From Symbiodinium sp. CCMP2592 (Eukaryota > Sar > Dinophyceae > Suessiales > Symbiodiniaceae), in NCBI GenBank assembly GCA_905221615.1, contig CAJNDT010006142.1:1-64000 (forward strand): a stretch of DNA of 64,000 nucleotides, read 5' to 3'. The notes below the pieces were generated by a model. That model did no database searches. It was not told the origin of the DNA and saw nothing but the letters and a program-made list of their open reading frames with translations. The position numbers and the translations under genes are program-made. Positions 60,106-64,000 of the stretch are shown one piece after another; position 1 is the stretch's first letter; each line of letters begins with the position of its first letter.

Positions 60106-61815
60106 ATGAAGTGCGCAAGCTCGTGGTTGGAAAGGCTAGCTATGTGTGATCATGTAACATCTGAACTGATAAGACTTGTTCATGAGGTACTTGCCGTGGT
60201 GGAGAAGCTCAGCCGGCTTGCAGTTGCCTGTGCCAGCGATTCTCGTCAGATTTCCGTTTTGGTGGGACATGTCCAACATTCATGTCGTGTTCCTCCTCAA
60301 TGTCTGGTGGGATTCGACGGACATGCCAGTTGTGGATTTGTGCCAGGTGCCACCGCTGGCAACTACTCAGAGATGCTAGAGACTGGGTGGTGCTGCCCCC
60401 ATGCAGTCGCATTTTTGGCAGAGCGAGATAGAAGCCCCCCAAAGTGAAGGTTGCTATCAGTGCACTCGGGCGCGCAGGGCTTTGGGAGCATGCATTGGAC
60501 ATGCTGGAGGCACATTCGCTCGGAGCGGTCGGTCCAACCACTGATTCATGATTTTGCTTTCAGGCTATGAGGCAAGAACGCCTCGTGGCGGTGCATGCCT
60601 TCAACGCAACTATGTCTGCTTTCGAGACCAGCTGGCTTGTTGGAGTGACAGATGTTTTATTGCAAGATTTGTTCAAGGATGTCATTGGTGTTCATGCGAT
60701 GTGCAAATCATCGACCAGGAAATGTCACCGATGGCCAGCGGCAATTCAGCTTTATGGGGACATCAATCGACACTCGCATGTGTTTTATGCATCATGTCTC
60801 TTCTAACTCGGCATGACATGTCTCGACTTCAAGGATATGAGCTGCAGCCTGATGTTGCAGCGCGCTCATTGTCTCCGTCACTGTGCCGAGGAGGAAAGGA
60901 AACTCCAAGCTGCGTTCCAGGTCACCTGCAATGCCTTGCTGTCCGCTTACGATCGTGGAGGTCATTGGCCCTGCCAAAGCCTTACCTACATCTTCGTAGC
61001 AGGCTAGGGCTTAGCGGCTCAGCAATCTGGCGGTGCTCAGATGCCGTCGCTTTTCTCGACGAGATGGTTCAAGGTCCCGTGCCCTACGTGAGCAGCGGCC
61101 GACTGCGAACTAATTTGATCTCGATTGCTAGCAGAACCAGCAACTCCAACAGGTGCAACGGATTGAGTGATCGGCGCTGTTGAGTATCCCATCCGAGCAT
61201 CTGGGCCATCATGCCAAAGCACAGCCAAGGTCAGATGGCAAACGACAGACTTCAGCCTAATGTTGTGACTTACAGCGGGGCGCCGAGGGGTCTTGTTTGT
61301 CGCGATGCTGGTGAATTCACAAGTAAAGCGCGCGTCAAGCCCAGACATGGATTGCAGATTCTTGAGAGGTTGAGCCGAGGCACAGTTATCTCTGGCTGCG
61401 AGCGGGGACGAGCATGGCAGCAAGCACTGAAGGACGGGGACCTGCCGATGCAGCGTTTGAGGTTTGAAGCCATGGAGTCTTTTTGATCGTCAGGTATTCT
61501 CCGAAAGCTCCGGCATTAAGGGAGACACTGTGATCTTCAATGCCGCACTTAGTGCCTGTGATCGAGGATCTCTGTGGCTGAAGGCATTCTATCATGCGGA
61601 TCATGTGGAGGAATACATGTGCCACTGTTGCCCGAACAGTGTCCTTCAGAGCATCCGACTTCCATCTTGTCGCGGGGATGTGACATCGTTTCAGGCTCTA
61701 GATATCTTAGCAGAGATGCACAAGGCCTTGCCGCTCATGTCGTACTGTGAGCTGGAGATGCAACTCTTCCTGCACGATCGACCTTTGGGTTCACAGTGCT
61801 ACCTCTGGCCATGAG
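60106..61815 (+). pseudogene. PPR-like repeat gene, intron-split or decayed
   Basis: Pieces of pentatricopeptide-type repeats occur in changing plus frames: VAISALGRAGLWEHALDML (~60448), AFNATMSAFE (~60598), RWPAAIQLYGDI (~60730), VTCNALLSAYDRGGHWP (~60920), RLQPNVVTYSG (~61251), TVISGCERGRAWQQAL (~61383), DTVIFNAALSACDRGSLW (~61525) and SFQALDILAEMHKA (~61690). The 'N-A-x-(I/L)-SAC-(E/D)-(K/R)-G…W' wording is typical of dinoflagellate PPR proteins, which bind organellar RNA. A CTTTCAG-G boundary at 60557-60564 could be a splice acceptor. I cannot tell introns from decay. Confidence 0.5.
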
Positions 61816-63595
61816 CCGTCACTAGCTGCATGCAAATACGTGATGCTTCATGACGCCGCTGCGCAGCTCCGTTGAACATTCCGGTTTTTGTATGCCCTTG
61901 TGGAAAGTTCCGAGGGCGCCGTCTGATTGCCTTCACGATCTTGCCTTGCACTGAGGACTGTCAAGGATTTTGAGGGACGCTCATCTGCACTTTTTCTTTG
62001 CAACTTATGGATGGCGAGCTTGGGACACTTGTGGCATGACCAGGTGGAAGTGCCTGGAGCGAAGGGCTACTCTGCCTGCACTGCCTTCAAAAAGCCTGAC
62101 AAAGCTTCTCGGAAGAAACTTGTTCGAAGTGAGCCTCCCGTTCGCAGTTGTGGGAATGCAGGAGTTTTTCCTGGACTTGAAAGATGAGGGTGGTCTCCGG
62201 CATCGAGTTTGAGCGGCAAGCGCGATGAATCGAAATAGGGTACTCTGGCTGGTTGTCAACCGCAGGTAGGATTGATCAAGTCTGTGTATCATAAGGATGT
62301 CTCCAGTGGGGACAGGATGCAGCACAGGCACGTCTGAACTGAATGTTACAACAGATCCATGCCGCCTTGTCGCCCGCAGGGTCCTTTAGTGCTCTGTCTT
62401 CATGCAGCAAGCCTTTGCAGCGGGGTGTGGGCGCCGCTGGCAAGCCGCTTAGTGCCAGAGTCCATAGTGGTGGCTTGATCCTCAGCAGCATCTAAAGACA
62501 AAGACCTGTGTCACGACCGAGTAGTGAAACTCGTTGCAGGCATTGACTGACCTCAGGTGACCTGCGAGGTCATGGCAGATCAGATGCACCCAGTGGGCGA
62601 GCACACTATTCCTGGCACGCGTTTGGGGAGGCGAGCCCGGCGAGTCGGGTCGGGCACCGTCAAGCGCACTTCCTGAGCCGACTTTTGCCCTTAGGACTTC
62701 GTCCGATTGCTGCACTCCGTTTCGAAGCTGCATGGCCGTTGCCCGGCTGCTTGCATCACCCACTCTTTTGCAGGATCGGGCTGAGACAGTCTGAATCGCT
62801 CCCAGCGATTCTGGCTTTGTGCACTTTGCCACGCTTTGCCTGCGCCAGGAGACACGGCTCTTATCGGCTTAGCGGCGAGGTCTTCTGCAAGATGCACATG
62901 TCTTGTGCAAGACCACGTGTGGACGCGAGGCCAACCAGCATCAAGCTGCTGATGCTCGATCCGGTTCTGGCAGATGCCGAGGGTGCCACAACTGGAGCAG
63001 AGCGATTGGCCAAGGCGCGCTTGGGGCAAAAATGCCAGGACAGTGAAGCAGACCATCGGTTGCTGCCCATCCGAGAGGGCACAAGACGGCTCGGCGAGAA
63101 GGAAGCACACGGCTTCGAGTCACAGCAAGCTGTGGGCGAGGGGCTTGAACGAGTTCTTCGTGCTGCGCTGGCACGCCCATCCCTTCATCCAGAGGACCAC
63201 CCATCCTAGGGGTTCTAAGAGTGTCATGATATTGTCTAGCTGTCGTGGAGTTCTGCTGTTCTCAGGTTTCTCAAGGTTGCTATAGTTGCTCTTCAGGGTG
63301 TGCTGGAATCCGGCACAGGCTCCTTGTCTCCAAGTGGACATGGATCTAGAATTGGTGCCGCATGCCTCGTTGCGCTGCGTTGGCTGTCACGGGGAACGCT
63401 GATCTTGAGCGGGGACTAGGGGGAATTCGGGAGAGGCAAAGGCTGCATTCGCAGCTTACGGCAGCTACAACGACAATGGTCGATGGCGCTCGACGCTGAG
63501 ACCGCTGGCTTATGACTTACAGGCAGACGTGCAGCTGAAGGTTTGCTCTGTCGCCGCGAGAACGAGGCCGAGGTGTATATGAATCGCATCGCAGC
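61816..63595. other. Unassigned region with possible exons
   Basis: Short plus frames only. The most protein-like stretch is near 62970-63200 (ADAEGATTGAERLAKARL … VGEGLERVLRAALARP). Another at about 63535-63600 reads LLCRRENEAEVYMNRIAAW. They might be exons of an unidentified gene continuing to the right. Confidence 0.25.
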
Positions 63596-63844
63596 TTGGC
63601 GGCAGTGCCACTAAACGATCCTCGTGGCAAGTGGGATCCTTGCAAGCCCCAGGCACTCGCCGATTACCTGTCCGAGAAGGCGATCAGTGCTGAGGCGACA
63701 ACGGCTTGGCGTCTTTCAGATTCTGTCCTATCAGACGGAGCCAAGGTCCATTTGGTACTGTCGTCCAAGCGCCGTGCCAAACCTGAAGATCAGGAGCAGC
63801 CGAGCCACTTTTCACTTTCTGTCCGGAGTTCCGAGCGGCACTGA
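63596..63844 (+). CDS. Possible exon, unknown protein
   Basis: An 82-residue frame (PRGKWDPCKPQALADYLSEKA … GAKVHLVLSSKRRAKPEDQE) of ordinary composition near the right edge. The GTG/ATG start is not convincing, and an upstream frame suggests it is part of a longer spliced gene. No family recognised. The last 150 bases show nothing further. Confidence 0.25.
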   Translation: MAAVPLNDPRGKWDPCKPQALADYLSEKAISAEATTAWRLSDSVLSDGAKVHLVLSSKRRAKPEDQEQPSHFSLSVRSSERH

Positions 63845-64000
63845 GTCCACGCTGAATCTGTTCCGCACGTTGTGAGAGGAGCGCGCGCTTTTGCGCGACC
63901 GGCAGCAGGCAGAGCAGGTGGTGGCTCGATGCCTCCCCGGTTCGTCAGCTCCTGGTCCGAATAACGCATGCATCGACTTCTTTTGTTGTCCTGTCTTGCT

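Overview
The window looks like nuclear DNA of a dinoflagellate. The grounds are a 14-nt match to the 3' end of the dinoflagellate spliced leader (1998-2011, minus strand), the wording of a degenerate PPR-type repeat gene, about 50% GC, very low density of host genes, and a heavy load of tyrosine-recombinase (YR) retroelements and LINEs. The species cannot be fixed from the sequence alone. All labels (YR-1 to YR-5, LINE-A, LINE-B) are mine.

Layout. 0.2-2.0 kb: minus-strand remnant of a YR element (YR-5). 2.0-11.1 kb: decayed virus-like (Polinton/NCLDV-type) integration, with an A32-type packaging ATPase, a probable structural protein, a C2H2 protein, and protein-primed-type DNA polymerase B pieces split by an inversion; several minisatellites lie among them. 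11.5-17.9 kb: a 3-kb segment present twice, each copy holding a 222-bp higher-order minisatellite. 17.9-55.7 kb: five retroelements nested inside one another. 55.7-57.2 kb: a broken ubiquitin-specific-protease (USP) fragment and the 3' tail of another YR element (YR-4). 57.2-64 kb: mostly unassigned sequence with microsatellites and a degenerate or intron-split PPR-like gene.

The nest, outermost first: YR-3 (17927-20101 continuing at 55508-55745) sits at the edge of the USP fragment. LINE-B (20102-55492; 15-bp target duplication) is inserted in YR-3. YR-1 (22707-49633) is inserted in the OTU-protease region of LINE-B, without target duplication. LINE-A (24075-32511; 13-bp target duplication) is inserted in the recombinase gene of YR-1. 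YR-2 (41026-49582) is inserted in the terminal repeat of YR-1. A 1.2-kb element with G-rich inverted ends (49901-51120) also lies in LINE-B. Removing each insert rejoins the broken sequence, and at the YR-1 and LINE-A junctions it restores the reading frame.

The most interesting system is YR-2. It looks intact: split direct repeats A1...B1-A2-B2, a tyrosine recombinase encoded first, a zinc-knuckle Gag, then one 1298-residue polyprotein. That polyprotein carries a 2OG-Fe(II) dioxygenase-like domain, a cytosine-methyltransferase-like domain, reverse transcriptase and RNase H. Gag and Pol are in the same frame, separated by one UGA in a UGA-CUA context known for leaky termination. YR-1 has the same dioxygenase, but the methyltransferase slot has lost its recognisable catalytic motifs. 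Thus a DNA-base modification enzyme and a possible base-oxidation enzyme are fused to a retrotransposon polymerase, in a lineage whose DNA is known for abundant modified bases.
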